From the NCBI GenBank assembly GCA_902572735.1, contig CACGGX010000003.1, forward strand, positions 42,841-106,840: DNA of 64,000 nucleotides, read 5' to 3'. Origin of the DNA: an uncultured Alphaproteobacteria bacterium. GTDB taxonomy: Bacteria; Pseudomonadota; Alphaproteobacteria; HIMB59; GCA-002718135. The notes below the pieces were generated by a model, which was not told where the DNA came from, ran no database searches, and saw only the letters and a program-made list of their open reading frames with translations. Of this stretch, positions 1 to 9,425 are shown one piece after another. The position numbers and the translations under genes were made by a program. How positions within the stretch are numbered: position 1 is the stretch's first letter; each line of letters starts with the position of its first letter.

Positions 1-177
1 AATTTTAATGCTCTATACAATGAACAATATATGTCCTTAAAAAAGGAAAATGAATTTTACCTAGATAGAATTAAAAGATTACAACCAAATACTATAGATT
101 TGGACTATTTAGATGAGACATTTAGGAAAGTTACAGGATTTACTTCAGAAAACGAAACAGTTATAATTATAGAATAG
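1..177 (+). CDS. ftsB: Septum formation initiator FtsB/DivIC-like protein, C-terminal part
   Basis: An open frame runs from the first base to a TAG stop at 175-177 and gives 58 residues of the C-terminal end of a protein. The piece reads as charged coiled coil (KKENEFYLDRIKRL) followed by an LDYLDE segment and a short tail ending TVIII. This matches the end of the FtsB/DivIC family, whose coiled coil is followed by a conserved block around Asp-Leu-Asp and a hydrophobic strand. FtsB is a small single-pass division protein that bridges FtsL and FtsQ. In alphaproteobacteria a DivIC-family gene typically lies directly upstream of pdhA, as here. The start and transmembrane segment are outside the window. 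The assignment rests on weak similarity plus gene order. Confidence 0.6.
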   Translation, partial: NFNALYNEQYMSLKKENEFYLDRIKRLQPNTIDLDYLDETFRKVTGFTSENETVIIIE

Positions 178-187
178 ATTGATTTAT

Positions 188-214
188 TTGACAATAAATC
201 ACCCTAATTATAAT
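188..214 (+). promoter_or_regulatory. Candidate sigma-70 promoter for pdhA
   Basis: A perfect TTGACA (188-193) and a perfect TATAAT (209-214) lie in the gap between the ftsB stop and the pdhA start. They are separated by 15 bp, shorter than the optimal 17. A transcript starting about 7 nt after the -10 box would begin near 221, leaving almost no leader before the ATG at 228. AT-rich DNA makes chance -10 matches common, but a paired perfect -35 is less likely by chance. Confidence 0.45.
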
Positions 215-227
215 TAAAGATTATCTT

Positions 228-1190
228 ATGAAGAAACTTCAAAAAGCAGATTATATCAAAATGTACTCTTTTATGCTCAAGATTAGAAGATTTGAGGAAA
301 GAGCAGCTCAACTTTACGGAATGGGTAAAATAGGTGGTTTTTGTCATTTGTATATTGGTCAAGAAGCTGTTGTTGTTGGCATATTAATGACAATTGATAA
401 GAATGACTCAGTTGTAACAACTTACAGAGATCATGGCCATATGATTGCTAGGGGATTAGATCCAAAACGTATTATGGCAGAATTGACTGGTAGAGAAGAT
501 GGTTATTCTGCTGGTAAGGGCGGTTCAATGCATATGTTTTCAAAAGAAAATAATTTTTATGGTGGTCATGGTATAGTTGGAGCTCAAGTTCCAATTGGAA
601 CAGGTATTGCATTCACACACAAATATAATGGTGAAAAAAATATATGCAGAACATATATTGGTGATGGAGCGATGAACAACGGACAAGTTTTTGAAGCTTT
701 TAATCTAGCTGCTTTATGGAAGCTTCCTGTTTTATATATTATTGAAAATAATAAATATGGAATGGGCACATCTGTAGATAGAGCGGCGGCTGGATTAGAC
801 TTATATAAAAGAGGGGAGGCATTTGGTATTCCTGGTGAGAAGGTAGATGGTATGAATGTGTTCTCTGTTATAGAAGCAGCAGATAAAGCAGGTAAATATG
901 TCAGAGAGGGGAATGGGCCTTATATTATTGAAGTACAAACATATCGATATAGAGGACATTCAATGTCAGATCCTGCAAAATATAGAACGAAAGAAGAATT
1001 AGATAATTATAAGCAAACTGATCCCATTGAAATAGTCAAAGCTGAAATTTTAAAGAAAAAAATTGCAACTAATGATGAAATTGAAAAAATTAATAAAGAT
1101 ACTTTAGAAGAAATTAAAAATGCAGCTGAATTTGCAACCAATAGTCCTTTTCCAAAGGACAGTGAGCTTTATACGGATGTTTATTTATAA
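228..1190 (+). CDS. pdhA: Pyruvate dehydrogenase E1 component, alpha subunit
   Basis: 320 residues, full length for the alpha subunit of heterotetrameric E1. It decarboxylates pyruvate with thiamine diphosphate and passes the acetyl group to lipoyl-E2. The TPP-binding motif is visible, with GDG at residues 145-147 and NN at 174-175. The loop YRGHSMSDP (241-249), corresponding to the phosphorylation loop of mitochondrial E1alpha, is intact. The ATG at 228 follows a likely promoter. pdhB begins 4 nt after the stop, so the two subunits are co-transcribed. It could be confused with branched-chain or acetoin E1alpha, but the neighbouring lipoyl-E1beta, E2 and lipA genes fix it as pyruvate dehydrogenase. 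Confidence 0.95.
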   Translation: MKKLQKADYIKMYSFMLKIRRFEERAAQLYGMGKIGGFCHLYIGQEAVVVGILMTIDKNDSVVTTYRDHGHMIARGLDPKRIMAELTGREDGYSAGKGGSMHMFSKENNFYGGHGIVGAQVPIGTGIAFTHKYNGEKNICRTYIGDGAMNNGQVFEAFNLAALWKLPVLYIIENNKYGMGTSVDRAAAGLDLYKRGEAFGIPGEKVDGMNVFSVIEAADKAGKYVREGNGPYIIEVQTYRYRGHSMSDPAKYRTKEELDNYKQTDPIEIVKAEILKKKIATNDEIEKINKDTLEEIKNAAEFATNSPFPKDSELYTDVYL

Positions 1191-1193
1191 ATT

Positions 1194-2573
1194 ATGAGTA
1201 CAGAAATTTTAATGCCCGCATTATCTCCAACAATGACAGAAGGGAATCTATCTAAGTGGTTAATTAAAAAAGGAGATACTGTTAAAGCTGGTGATTTGAT
1301 TGCAGAAATTGAAACTGACAAAGCAACAATGGAAGTAGAAGCTGTCGATGAAGGTGTTGTTCTTGATCTTTTATTTAAAGAAGGTGAAGCTAATATTCCA
1401 GTAAATAAAGCTATAGCGATTATTGGCGATCCAAATGAAAAAGTTGAAGTAAAAAAAGAAGCTTCTATTGAAAAAGTAATTGAAGAAAAGAAAATTGAAA
1501 AAAATATTGAGCCAAAAATTGAGAATAAGAAAACTGATATAATCGATACACCATCACCTAAAATAGAAGAAGATAGAAATTTAAGTTCAGAAGAAATTAC
1601 TATGCGCCAAGCACTAAGAGACACAATGGCCGAAGAAATGAGAAAAGATAATAAAGTTTTCATACTTGGAGAGGAAGTTGCCGAGTATCAAGGTGCGTAT
1701 AAAGTCACACAAGGTCTTCTTCAGGAATTTGGCAAAGAAAGAGTATTAGACACTCCTATTTCCGAACATGGATTTACTGGATTAGCAGTTGGAGCAGCGT
1801 TTAAGGGATTGAGACCAATCTTAGAATTCATGACTTTTAATTTTTCTATGCAAGCAATTGATCAAATTATAAATTCAGCTGCAAAAACACTTTACATGTC
1901 TGGAGGGCAAATTAATTGTCCTATTGTTTTTAGAGGTCCAAATGGCGCTGCAGCGCAAGTAGCTGCACAACATAGTCAGGATTTTTCTTCCTGGTATTCT
2001 CAAGTTCCAGGTTTAAAAGTTATTGCACCATCTACCCCTTATAATGCAAAAGGTTTATTGCGTTCTGCAATATCAGATCCAAATCCAGTAATTTTTCTAG
2101 AAAATGAAATTCTTTATGGATTAAAAGGCCCTGTTAATAATGATGTTAATTTTTCAATACCAATTGGAAAAGCAAATATTGAAAAAGAAGGAAAAGATTT
2201 AACTATAGTAACGTATTCTATCATGTTGCAGAAATCGAAAGAAGCAGCATTAAGACTAAAAGAGGAATACAATTTAGATGCAGAAATTATTGATCTACAA
2301 ACTTTACGACCTTTAGATACGGAAACAATTTTAAATTCAGTTAAAAAAACTAATAGACTAATCACTGTTGAAGAATCATGGCCATTTGGAAGTGTTGGTT
2401 CTGAAATTGCAAATATTGTGCAAAGGGATGCATTTGATTATCTAGACTCACCAGTGATAAAAGTAAATAGTGCGGATGTTCCAATGCCATACGCATTGAG
2501 CTTAGAAAAATTATATCTTCCTCAAGTTGATGATATTATAAATGCTGCAAAAAAAGTAAGTTATATAAAATAA
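1194..2573 (+). CDS. pdhB: Pyruvate dehydrogenase E1 component, beta subunit, with N-terminal lipoyl domain
   Basis: 459 residues, longer than a plain E1beta (about 325) because of an N-terminal lipoyl domain (about 1-80) with the lipoyl lysine at Lys43 in [10 protein letters not shown] Glu/Lys-rich linker (about 85-130) follows, then the transketolase-like E1beta core (about 135-459). Lipoylated E1beta is a known feature of alphaproteobacterial PDH. It works with PdhA and PdhC in the cytoplasmic complex that makes acetyl-CoA. The gene lies 4 nt after pdhA and directly abuts pdhC. Its lipoyl-domain coding sequence is very like that of pdhC, so the two form an internal repeat. Confidence 0.95.
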   Translation: MSTEILMPALSPTMTEGNLSKWLIKKGDTVKAGDLIAEIETDKATMEVEAVDEGVVLDLLFKEGEANIPVNKAIAIIGDPNEKVEVKKEASIEKVIEEKKIEKNIEPKIENKKTDIIDTPSPKIEEDRNLSSEEITMRQALRDTMAEEMRKDNKVFILGEEVAEYQGAYKVTQGLLQEFGKERVLDTPISEHGFTGLAVGAAFKGLRPILEFMTFNFSMQAIDQIINSAAKTLYMSGGQINCPIVFRGPNGAAAQVAAQHSQDFSSWYSQVPGLKVIAPSTPYNAKGLLRSAISDPNPVIFLENEILYGLKGPVNNDVNFSIPIGKANIEKEGKDLTIVTYSIMLQKSKEAALRLKEEYNLDAEIIDLQTLRPLDTETILNSVKKTNRLITVEESWPFGSVGSEIANIVQRDAFDYLDSPVIKVNSADVPMPYALSLEKLYLPQVDDIINAAKKVSYIK

Positions 2574-3803
2574 ATGGCCATTAAAGTTTTAATGCCTGCA
2601 TTATCACCTACTATGTCAGAGGGTGTAATTAATAAGTGGTTAGTTAATATTGGCGATACTGTTTCAGCTGGAGATATATTAGCTGAAATTGAAACAGATA
2701 AAGCAACAATGGAAGTTGAGGCAGTCGATGAGGGGGAAATTACACATTTAATTGATACAACTCCAGATAAACAAATTGCCGTTAATTCTGTCATTGCACT
2801 AATCAATGGTAGTAAAGATGAAAGATTAGAAGATTATAATGATAAAGATCAAGCTTTAAGCAATGAAGAAAAAAATGAAGTTTCAGAAACATCTAAAGTA
2901 AATACTGAAGTAGATAAAAGTCAAATAATAGAAAGAAGTAAAGATTCAAACACTAAACAAAATACTAATTTTGCTTCACCGTTTGTTAAAAAATTTTCAA
3001 AAGATAATAATATTGATTTAACTCTTATTAAAGGATCTGGACCTGATGGTAGAATAATAAAAAAAGATATTCAAAATTTTGAACTACAAATTAATGATGA
3101 AAATATTTCTGTAATTGAGCCCTCTAGTATTAGAAAAATAATTGCTGAAAGAACAACACAAACAAAAAATGAGGTTCCACATTTTTATCTTACTATTGAA
3201 ACAAGAATGGATAAGCTAATAAATTTAAGAAAAAAAATTAATTTAAATAGTGATATCAAAATCTCTTTTAATGACCTTATTGTTAAAGCATGTGCAATGG
3301 CAATGGCTAAAAATCCAGAGACAAATATTTCTTGGGTCAATGGTAAAATTCACCAATATAAAAATATCGATATTGCTATTGCGGTTGCTTTAAAAGAGGG
3401 ATTGATTACCCCTATTGTCAAAGAAGCTGATACAAAAGGATTAGCTGAAATTTCAACAGAAATTAAATTATTAGTAAAAAAAGCTAATCAAAATAAATTA
3501 TTACCAGAAGAGTATAGCGGAGGCTCTATAACTATCTCTAATTTAGGCATGTTTGGAATCACAGAATTTCAAGCAATTATTAATCCGCCACAATCAAGTA
3601 TTATTGCAATTGGATCTATAATTGAAAAACCCGTTGTTAACGCCAGCAACATTGAAATAGGGCATACAATGAAATCAACGATTTCAGCAGATCATAGATC
3701 ATTAGATGGAGCCGTTGCGGCAAAATTACTCAAAGATTTTAGCGATATTTTAGAGGATCCTTTTCAAATATGGTTGAATAGCTTGGATATGGAAGTTATT
3801 TAA
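2574..3803 (+). CDS. pdhC: Pyruvate dehydrogenase E2, dihydrolipoamide acetyltransferase
   Basis: 409 residues with the E2 order: one lipoyl domain (1-80, Lys43 in ETDKATMEV), an acidic linker, a peripheral subunit-binding domain (about 134-170, [11 protein letters not shown] then [10 protein letters not shown]), and the catalytic acetyltransferase domain ending in the HxxxD motif (His374, Asp378 in DHRSLDG). It transfers the acetyl group from lipoate to CoA and forms the complex core. The ATG touches the TAA of pdhB with no gap. In many alphaproteobacteria lpd (E3) follows; here lipA comes next, so E3 must be encoded outside the window. Confidence 0.95.
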   Translation: MAIKVLMPALSPTMSEGVINKWLVNIGDTVSAGDILAEIETDKATMEVEAVDEGEITHLIDTTPDKQIAVNSVIALINGSKDERLEDYNDKDQALSNEEKNEVSETSKVNTEVDKSQIIERSKDSNTKQNTNFASPFVKKFSKDNNIDLTLIKGSGPDGRIIKKDIQNFELQINDENISVIEPSSIRKIIAERTTQTKNEVPHFYLTIETRMDKLINLRKKINLNSDIKISFNDLIVKACAMAMAKNPETNISWVNGKIHQYKNIDIAIAVALKEGLITPIVKEADTKGLAEISTEIKLLVKKANQNKLLPEEYSGGSITISNLGMFGITEFQAIINPPQSSIIAIGSIIEKPVVNASNIEIGHTMKSTISADHRSLDGAVAAKLLKDFSDILEDPFQIWLNSLDMEVI

Positions 3804-3808
3804 CTTAT

Positions 3809-4744
3809 ATGAGTGGTCCACGACATCCTGAAAAAGTAAAAAACAAATCAAATCCAATACTAAAAAAACCAAGTTGGATTAGAGTAAAAGCACCAACTTC
3901 AAAATTTTTTAAAGAAACAAATAAGCTTTTAAAAGAAAAAAAAATTGTAACTGTGTGCGAAGAAGCAGCATGTCCAAATATAGCGGAGTGTTGGCAAAAA
4001 AAACATGCAACATTTATGATATTAGGAGATATTTGCACTAGAGCTTGTGCATTTTGTAACATTAAAACTGGTAAACCTAATTTTATTGATCACGGTGAAG
4101 CTATTAGAATTGCTGAATCAGTTAAACAACTAAACTTAGAACATGTTGTTATAACTAGTGTTGACAGAGACGATCTAATAGATGGAGGAGCATTACATTT
4201 TATAAATGTCATAGATTCAATTAAATCTTTGAATCCAAACTGCACAATTGAAATTCTAACACCTGATTTTAAAAATAAACCTGAAGCAATAGATATTTTA
4301 TCAAAAAATTTACCTGATGTATTTAATCACAACTTAGAGACAGTACCAAGATTATATCCTTCAATTCGACCAGGTTCACGGTACTTTGTAAGTTTAAATT
4401 TACTTAGTCAAATTAAAGAAAAAAATCCAAGTATATTTACAAAATCAGGTCTAATGGTTGGTTTAGGTGAAACTAAAGAAGAAGTTTATCAAGTAATGGA
4501 TGATTTAAGAGCAGCTAATGTTGATTTTATTACTATAGGTCAATACTTACCACCAACACCAAAGCACGCTAAGCTAGAAAAATTTATTACTCCTAAAGAA
4601 TTTGATGAATACAAAAAAATGGCATACGCAAAAGGATTTCTAATGGTTGCATCATCACCACTTACTCGCTCTAGTTATCACGCATCTGATGATTTTAAAA
4701 TCATGCAAGAAAATAGGAAAAATAAACTTTATCCAATTCAATGA
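3809..4744 (+). CDS. lipA: Lipoyl synthase
   Basis: 311 residues, typical for LipA, the radical-SAM enzyme that inserts two sulfurs into protein-bound octanoyl groups. Both clusters are recognisable: auxiliary-cluster cysteines Cys50, Cys55 and Cys61 (CxxxxCxxxxxC), and the radical-SAM CxxxCxxC at Cys76, Cys80 and Cys83. The C-terminal [11 protein letters not shown] segment carries the conserved Arg-Ser-Ser-Tyr. It sits 5 nt after pdhC, whose product and that of pdhB are lipoylated, so substrate and modifying enzyme share an operon. It overlaps the next gene by 4 nt (ATGA). Confidence 0.96.
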   Translation: MSGPRHPEKVKNKSNPILKKPSWIRVKAPTSKFFKETNKLLKEKKIVTVCEEAACPNIAECWQKKHATFMILGDICTRACAFCNIKTGKPNFIDHGEAIRIAESVKQLNLEHVVITSVDRDDLIDGGALHFINVIDSIKSLNPNCTIEILTPDFKNKPEAIDILSKNLPDVFNHNLETVPRLYPSIRPGSRYFVSLNLLSQIKEKNPSIFTKSGLMVGLGETKEEVYQVMDDLRAANVDFITIGQYLPPTPKHAKLEKFITPKEFDEYKKMAYAKGFLMVASSPLTRSSYHASDDFKIMQENRKNKLYPIQ

Positions 4745-5178
4745 AGTCATCAAATAGGGAGGAGATAGTCGATCACGACGCAAAGGGTCTTTTTGATATT
4801 GTTTTAGATATTGAGAGTTATCCTTATTTTATCCCTTGGTGTTCAGCAATGAAAGTACATTCAAAAAGTGAAAAAGAAATCTATGCAGATATGGTCGTAT
4901 GGTATAAATATTTTATGCCTCAAACTTTTGGTTCACATGTAACTTTTGATAAAAAAAAACTCTCAATTAGTACAACTTATATAAAAGGACCTCTGAAAGA
5001 TTTGAAAACTAATTGGATTTTTGAATCATTAAAAAAAAACCAAACACGAATTCATTTTAATGTTGAATTTGAATTCACAAGATTTTTTCATCAAAAAATT
5101 GCTGAAGCTTTTTTTCCATTGATTGAAAATAAAATGATTGAATCATTTAAAATACGCGCTGATGAAATATTAGATTAA
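4741..5178 (+). CDS. COQ10/RatA-like START-domain protein (ubiquinone-binding)
   Basis: 145 residues forming one polyketide-cyclase/START fold. The segments [19 protein letters not shown] and the Trp-Ile-Phe strand are characteristic of the COQ10/RatA family. Mitochondrial COQ10 binds ubiquinone and supports respiration. The alphaproteobacterial homologue regularly sits after lipA, as here. It starts within the lipA stop (ATGA) and is convergent with pncC, overlapping it by 9 nt. The Escherichia coli homologue was named RatA as a toxin, but the context favours a ubiquinone-related role. Confidence 0.85.
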   Translation: MKSSNREEIVDHDAKGLFDIVLDIESYPYFIPWCSAMKVHSKSEKEIYADMVVWYKYFMPQTFGSHVTFDKKKLSISTTYIKGPLKDLKTNWIFESLKKNQTRIHFNVEFEFTRFFHQKIAEAFFPLIENKMIESFKIRADEILD

Positions 5179-5634
5179 TTTATTAATTTTTCTAAATATA
5201 AAATCTCTTGTTTTTCTTTGTATATCTAATCTTTTACCTTTGTATATTTTTCTAAAAATATAATTTTTTTTATTAATTTTAATCCCAATATACACTAGTC
5301 CTACTGGCTTTAATTTTGTCCCACCATTAGGACCTGCTATACCAGTTGTTGAAATACAGATTTTTGTTTTCTCATTTTCAAATAAACCGTTTATCATGTC
5401 CTCAGCAACTTCTTTACTTACAGCTCCAAATTTAGAGAGATTAGTTTTTGAAACAGATAAATACTTAAATTTAGCTTTATTAGAGTAACTAATTATACCA
5501 TAAGAGAAAATTTTTGAAACTCCACTATGTTTGGTAATAGTATTTGCTATTAATCCTCCAGTACATGACTCAGCAACAGCAATTGAGATATTTTTTTTTA
5601 TTAATTTATTTATAATTTTTTTAATAAAGGGCAT
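5170..5634 (-). CDS. pncC: CinA C-terminal-domain family nicotinamide-nucleotide amidase
   Basis: 154 residues covering only the CinA C-terminal domain, as usual for stand-alone PncC. The family signatures AESCTGGL (from residue 21) and TGIAGPNGG then KPVGLVYIGI are present. The enzyme deamidates nicotinamide mononucleotide to nicotinate mononucleotide in NAD salvage. The start overlaps the end of pgpA by 14 nt, so pncC is the last gene of a three-gene minus-strand operon (ispDF-pgpA-pncC). Its stop lies inside the end of the convergent START-domain gene. Confidence 0.88.
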   Translation of the reverse strand: MPFIKKIINKLIKKNISIAVAESCTGGLIANTITKHSGVSKIFSYGIISYSNKAKFKYLSVSKTNLSKFGAVSKEVAEDMINGLFENEKTKICISTTGIAGPNGGTKLKPVGLVYIGIKINKKNYIFRKIYKGKRLDIQRKTRDFIFRKINKLI

Positions 5635-6097
5635 TTAATATATAAAGAATAATTATTGTATATATTCCAGCTATTAAATCATCAAGAATTACACCAAATG
5701 AAGACTTAAGTTTCTTATCAACAATATTTGCAGGAAATATTTTTAAAATATCAAAAAAACGAAACAAAATGAAAATTAATATCATTGTAACATAAGGATT
5801 TATAATAATAATTTGTTCATAAAATATTAAAATTAAGTGTATTCCTAGAAATTCATCAATAACTATTATTTTTGAGTCATGTGAATGTGTGTGTGTAGAG
5901 AATTTATTAATAAAAAATAATGATAATAAAAAAAATATAATAAAAACAACTATAAATATTTCTAAAGAAATAATTTTGTATTCAACAATTGGAAATAAAA
6001 TAAGTATTGATAAAAAAGATGCAAAGGTTCCTGGTGGTATTATTTTAATATATCCAGCAAATGATAACGATACAAAAAAATTAGCTAATTTTATCAT
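5621..6097 (-). CDS. pgpA: Phosphatidylglycerophosphatase A
   Basis: 158 residues and strongly hydrophobic, with several membrane segments. The PgpA motifs are in order: PPGTFASF near the N-terminus, VIDEFLG in the middle, then RFFDILKIFP and GVILDDLIAG. PgpA removes the phosphate from phosphatidylglycerol phosphate in the inner membrane to make phosphatidylglycerol. It overlaps ispDF by 17 nt upstream and pncC by 14 nt downstream, so the three genes are translationally coupled. Confidence 0.9.
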   Translation of the reverse strand: MIKLANFFVSLSFAGYIKIIPPGTFASFLSILILFPIVEYKIISLEIFIVVFIIFFLLSLFFINKFSTHTHSHDSKIIVIDEFLGIHLILIFYEQIIIINPYVTMILIFILFRFFDILKIFPANIVDKKLKSSFGVILDDLIAGIYTIIILYILNALY

Positions 6098-7220
6098 TTG
6101 TTATATGGATTATTGACTCTGCTGCAATTCCTTCACCATTTCCAATAAAACCAATCTTCTCATTTGTAGTCGCTTTAATAGATACAGAGTTATTTTTAAT
6201 TTGAAGTAATGTTGAAATATTTTTAATCATTTTTGAAACATACTTATTAATTTTAGGTTTTTCAGCTATTATATTTATATCTAAATTTATAATGGAATAA
6301 CCTTTTTCTTTGAGTTTATTTCTGCAATAAATAATAAACTTAGATGAATCTGCGTTTTTCCATTTTTTATCTGTGTTGGGAAAATGATAACCTATATCCC
6401 TCATAGAAAGAGCTCCAAAAATACTATCACAAATTGCATGAAGTACAACGTCCGCATCAGAATGACCAATCAATTTAGAGAAAGGTATTTTAATGCCTCC
6501 TAATTTTAATCCATTTTTAGTATTTTTATCAATTTGATGAATATCGTAACCAATACCATATTTTGTTATCGGTTTTCTGTATAAATTAAATAACTGAATA
6601 TCTTCTGGATAAGTAATTTTAATATTATTTTTTTCACCTTTGATAAAATTAATTTTCATATTTGATTTTTGTAATAGTCCTGCATCATCACTAAATTCAA
6701 AATTTTTATATTTAATATGTTCTTTCAATATTAAATTATAATTAAAACCTTGGGGTGTTTGTACATTGATTGCTTTTGTTTCCAATTTGCTTTTCTTTAT
6801 TAATTGTCTGTCGTTATATTCAACATATGGAATTGCATTAGTATTTTTATCTAACTTAGAAATAATTTTTTTAATTAATTTGTTACTACATATAGGACGT
6901 GCAGCATCATGTATTAATACTTTCTTAATTTTAAATTTTTTTAAATTTTTTAGAGCATTAAAAGAAGAAATTTGTCTAGTATTCCCAGGTTTTGAATAGG
7001 TAATTTTTATTTTATCAGAAATTACCTTGTGATTTAAATAAGTATTTTGATATTTTTTATCTATTGAAATGTTTATAATATCAAAGTTTGATAAGTCTAA
7101 ATTTGAAACAAAATAATTTAAAAAATTTGTATTTCCAATTTTTAAGAATTGTTTAGGAATTTTTTGACCAAATCTCTTTCCTTTTCCGCCAGCTAGAATT
7201 ACAAGTGCATTTTTCATCAT
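6081..7220 (-). CDS. ispDF: Bifunctional IspD/IspF isoprenoid enzyme
   Basis: 379 residues fusing two non-mevalonate pathway enzymes. Residues 1 to about 220 are IspD, the CDP-ME cytidylyltransferase, with the nucleotide-binding LAGGKGKRFGQKIPKQ. Residues about 222-379 are IspF, MEcPP synthase, with metal ligands in GYDIHQI and GHSDADVVLHA and the C-terminal ATTNEKIGFIGNGEG. The fusion is a known alphaproteobacterial arrangement. Two consecutive ATG codons open the gene and the upstream one is used here. In other alphaproteobacteria ispDF neighbours dusB-ntrBC-ntrYX. Here the divergent ntrY lies only 60 bp away and dusB-ntrBC are missing. Confidence 0.95.
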   Translation of the reverse strand: MMKNALVILAGGKGKRFGQKIPKQFLKIGNTNFLNYFVSNLDLSNFDIINISIDKKYQNTYLNHKVISDKIKITYSKPGNTRQISSFNALKNLKKFKIKKVLIHDAARPICSNKLIKKIISKLDKNTNAIPYVEYNDRQLIKKSKLETKAINVQTPQGFNYNLILKEHIKYKNFEFSDDAGLLQKSNMKINFIKGEKNNIKITYPEDIQLFNLYRKPITKYGIGYDIHQIDKNTKNGLKLGGIKIPFSKLIGHSDADVVLHAICDSIFGALSMRDIGYHFPNTDKKWKNADSSKFIIYCRNKLKEKGYSIINLDINIIAEKPKINKYVSKMIKNISTLLQIKNNSVSIKATTNEKIGFIGNGEGIAAESIIHITNDKIS

Positions 7221-7280
7221 TTTAATTTATAAATAATATTATTTTATAATCATTATTTGAAAAATTAACTAAAGTACACA

Positions 7281-9425
7281 GTGTTTGACCTATCAAAATT
7301 ACTTAAATCTATTCATCTATCAAGATTATCTTTTTATTTTTTAATTTTTTTAATCATATTAAGTTTTTCGATTACATTCTATTTAATGCTACCAAATAAC
7401 GATTTAGTAAAAGATCCTAGAAGATTACAATTTTTCTTATTGGCTGATGTTATTTTTGTCATTTTATTGATTTCAATAATTGTTAGGCAGATTGTCCTTA
7501 TTTTAGTGAGAAGAAGAAAAAGTTATGATGAATCACGATTATATATAAAATTTGTTAATTTATTTGCTGCAATGGCTTTGGGTCCTGCCATTGGATTAGT
7601 TATCATTACATCACTTTTCTTCAATTTAGAGTTAAGAACTTGGTATGGAGATGCTGTAAGAGACGCCGTTGTCAATTCTAACATTGTAGCAAAAAATTAT
7701 GAAAATGAGATTCAGGCAGAAATAGTTTCTGATACTCAGTTAATTATGAGAGAAATATTAAAAGCTTCTCAAAATAATGAAGTAAATATTCAATCAATAA
7801 GATTAGCTTTAAGTGAATTTATAAATTTAAGAACAATTTCAAGTATCTATATTTTTAACACTGAAGGAAATATCTACTTAAGTCTTAAAGATCCTGATAA
7901 TGAAAATTTTTCTCTCCCTTCAAATGAAATATTTAAAGTTGTTAATCAAAACCAAGTTTACATTTTTCAATTAGATAAAAATTCTATCACTGCCTATAAA
8001 AAAATAAATTTTTTAAACGATGTTTACATGCAAGTTAATAGAAATTTGAATACAAATATTTGGGATCATATTAGTGCTACAAAAGAGGCATTTGAAATTT
8101 ATACTTTGAAAGAAGAAGAAAGTTCAGGAATTCAAATAACTTATTCAATGATATTTGTTCTTTTCTCCATTTGTTTTATATTAGTGGCAATTTTAATTGG
8201 GTTTAATCTAGCTAGCAATCTTAGTAAACCAATTACAAATTTAATCAAATCAGCGAATAAGATATCAGAAGGGAATTTTGATGCTAAAGTTAGTGAAACA
8301 GATCAATTTCAAGAGATAAAAGTATTACTATCGTCTTATAATAAAATGATTTCTGAAATTGAGAATAAACAAAATGAGCTAATATCTAAAAGTCAAGAAG
8401 ATGAAGAAAAAAGAATTTTTATAGAGGCGATTTTAAGTCTTTTAACAATAGGTGTAATATCTTTAGATAAAAATTTTAACATTTTATTATTTAATAAAAC
8501 TTTAACAAAATTATTTAGAAGCACTAAAAATTTTAAAATTAATAACAATTTTCTATCCTATTTCCCTGAATGGAAAAAGATATTTGAGAATTTTGAAATC
8601 TCAAACAAAGTATTATTAAATTTTCAATGCGATTTTACATTGTTTGATGATCAAAGAAATTTTAATATTAGAATTATTAAAGAAATTAATGATAATAAAA
8701 TTGAGGGATATGTTGTTGCACTAGATGATGCTACATCTCTAATTTTAGCAGAAAAACATGCTGCTTGGTCTGACATAGCAAGAAAGATAGCGCATGAAGT
8801 TAAAAATCCCCTGACTCCAATTAAACTTTCTGCTGAAAGAATAGAAAAGAAATTTTTAGATGCAAAAACAGATAAGAAGGATATTTCACTTTTAACCAAA
8901 ACAATATCAAGGCAAGTAGATGATATTGGAAAGTTAGTTGATGAATTTTCATCTTTTGCTAGAATGCCTGAAGCAGAAATCAAGCTTGATAACCTATCAA
9001 AATGTTTAGAAGAGGCATTCCTTTTATATTTCAATACAAGGAAGGATATAAAACTTAATTTAATTAAACCTGAAAATGATATTTATTTTCACTTTGATAC
9101 TCTTCAAATCTCAAGATGTTTCAGTAACTTAATTAAAAATGCTATTGAAGCTGTAGAAAAAATACCTAATCCAGCAGTTGAAGTATTATTGGCTACTGAT
9201 GATAAAAATATAATAATTGAAATAAAAGATAATGGTGTGGGAATTGATGAAAAAATGTTGAGTAAAATATTTGAGCCTTATTTTACAACTAAAACAAAAG
9301 GAACTGGCCTTGGTCTATCTATAGTCAAAAGAATTATTGAAGATCATGGTGGTAAAATAAAAATTGAGAAAAATAAAAATATGGCAGGCACAAAATCACT
9401 AATTAATTTTGAATACAATGCATAA
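7281..9425 (+). CDS. ntrY: Nitrogen-regulation-type sensor histidine kinase NtrY
   Basis: 714 residues starting with GTG. Domain order: three N-terminal membrane segments within about residues 15-115, an extracytoplasmic sensor region, another membrane segment at about 290-312, HAMP (about 315-365), a PAS-like region (about 385-490), HisKA with the phospho-acceptor His505 in IAHEVKNPLTP, and an HATPase with DNGVGI and GTGLGLSIV. NtrY phosphorylates NtrX. The pair responds to nitrogen and, in some alphaproteobacteria, redox or envelope cues. It overlaps ntrX by 8 nt. ntrB and ntrC, which normally lie upstream, are absent. Confidence 0.93.
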   Translation: MFDLSKLLKSIHLSRLSFYFLIFLIILSFSITFYLMLPNNDLVKDPRRLQFFLLADVIFVILLISIIVRQIVLILVRRRKSYDESRLYIKFVNLFAAMALGPAIGLVIITSLFFNLELRTWYGDAVRDAVVNSNIVAKNYENEIQAEIVSDTQLIMREILKASQNNEVNIQSIRLALSEFINLRTISSIYIFNTEGNIYLSLKDPDNENFSLPSNEIFKVVNQNQVYIFQLDKNSITAYKKINFLNDVYMQVNRNLNTNIWDHISATKEAFEIYTLKEEESSGIQITYSMIFVLFSICFILVAILIGFNLASNLSKPITNLIKSANKISEGNFDAKVSETDQFQEIKVLLSSYNKMISEIENKQNELISKSQEDEEKRIFIEAILSLLTIGVISLDKNFNILLFNKTLTKLFRSTKNFKINNNFLSYFPEWKKIFENFEISNKVLLNFQCDFTLFDDQRNFNIRIIKEINDNKIEGYVVALDDATSLILAEKHAAWSDIARKIAHEVKNPLTPIKLSAERIEKKFLDAKTDKKDISLLTKTISRQVDDIGKLVDEFSSFARMPEAEIKLDNLSKCLEEAFLLYFNTRKDIKLNLIKPENDIYFHFDTLQISRCFSNLIKNAIEAVEKIPNPAVEVLLATDDKNIIIEIKDNGVGIDEKMLSKIFEPYFTTKTKGTGLGLSIVKRIIEDHGGKIKIEKNKNMAGTKSLINFEYNA

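Noticed and set aside
1181..1663. 160-codon minus-strand ORF inside pdhB
   Set aside because: It mirrors the lipoyl domain and linker of pdhB, is rich in Ser/Ile/Phe as expected from antisense of a Lys/Glu-rich gene, and has no recognisable motif.
5889..6116. 75-codon plus-strand ORF across pgpA
   Set aside because: It is antisense to the well-supported pgpA gene, with low-complexity Asn/Lys/Ile sequence.
8651..9034. 127-codon minus-strand ORF inside ntrY
   Set aside because: It is antisense to the histidine-kinase core, which has clear motifs in the other frame.
9409..9417. TTG at 9409 as the ntrX start
   Set aside because: The ATG at 9418 gives the usual MHKVLIIDDE receiver-domain start and keeps a normal short overlap with ntrY.
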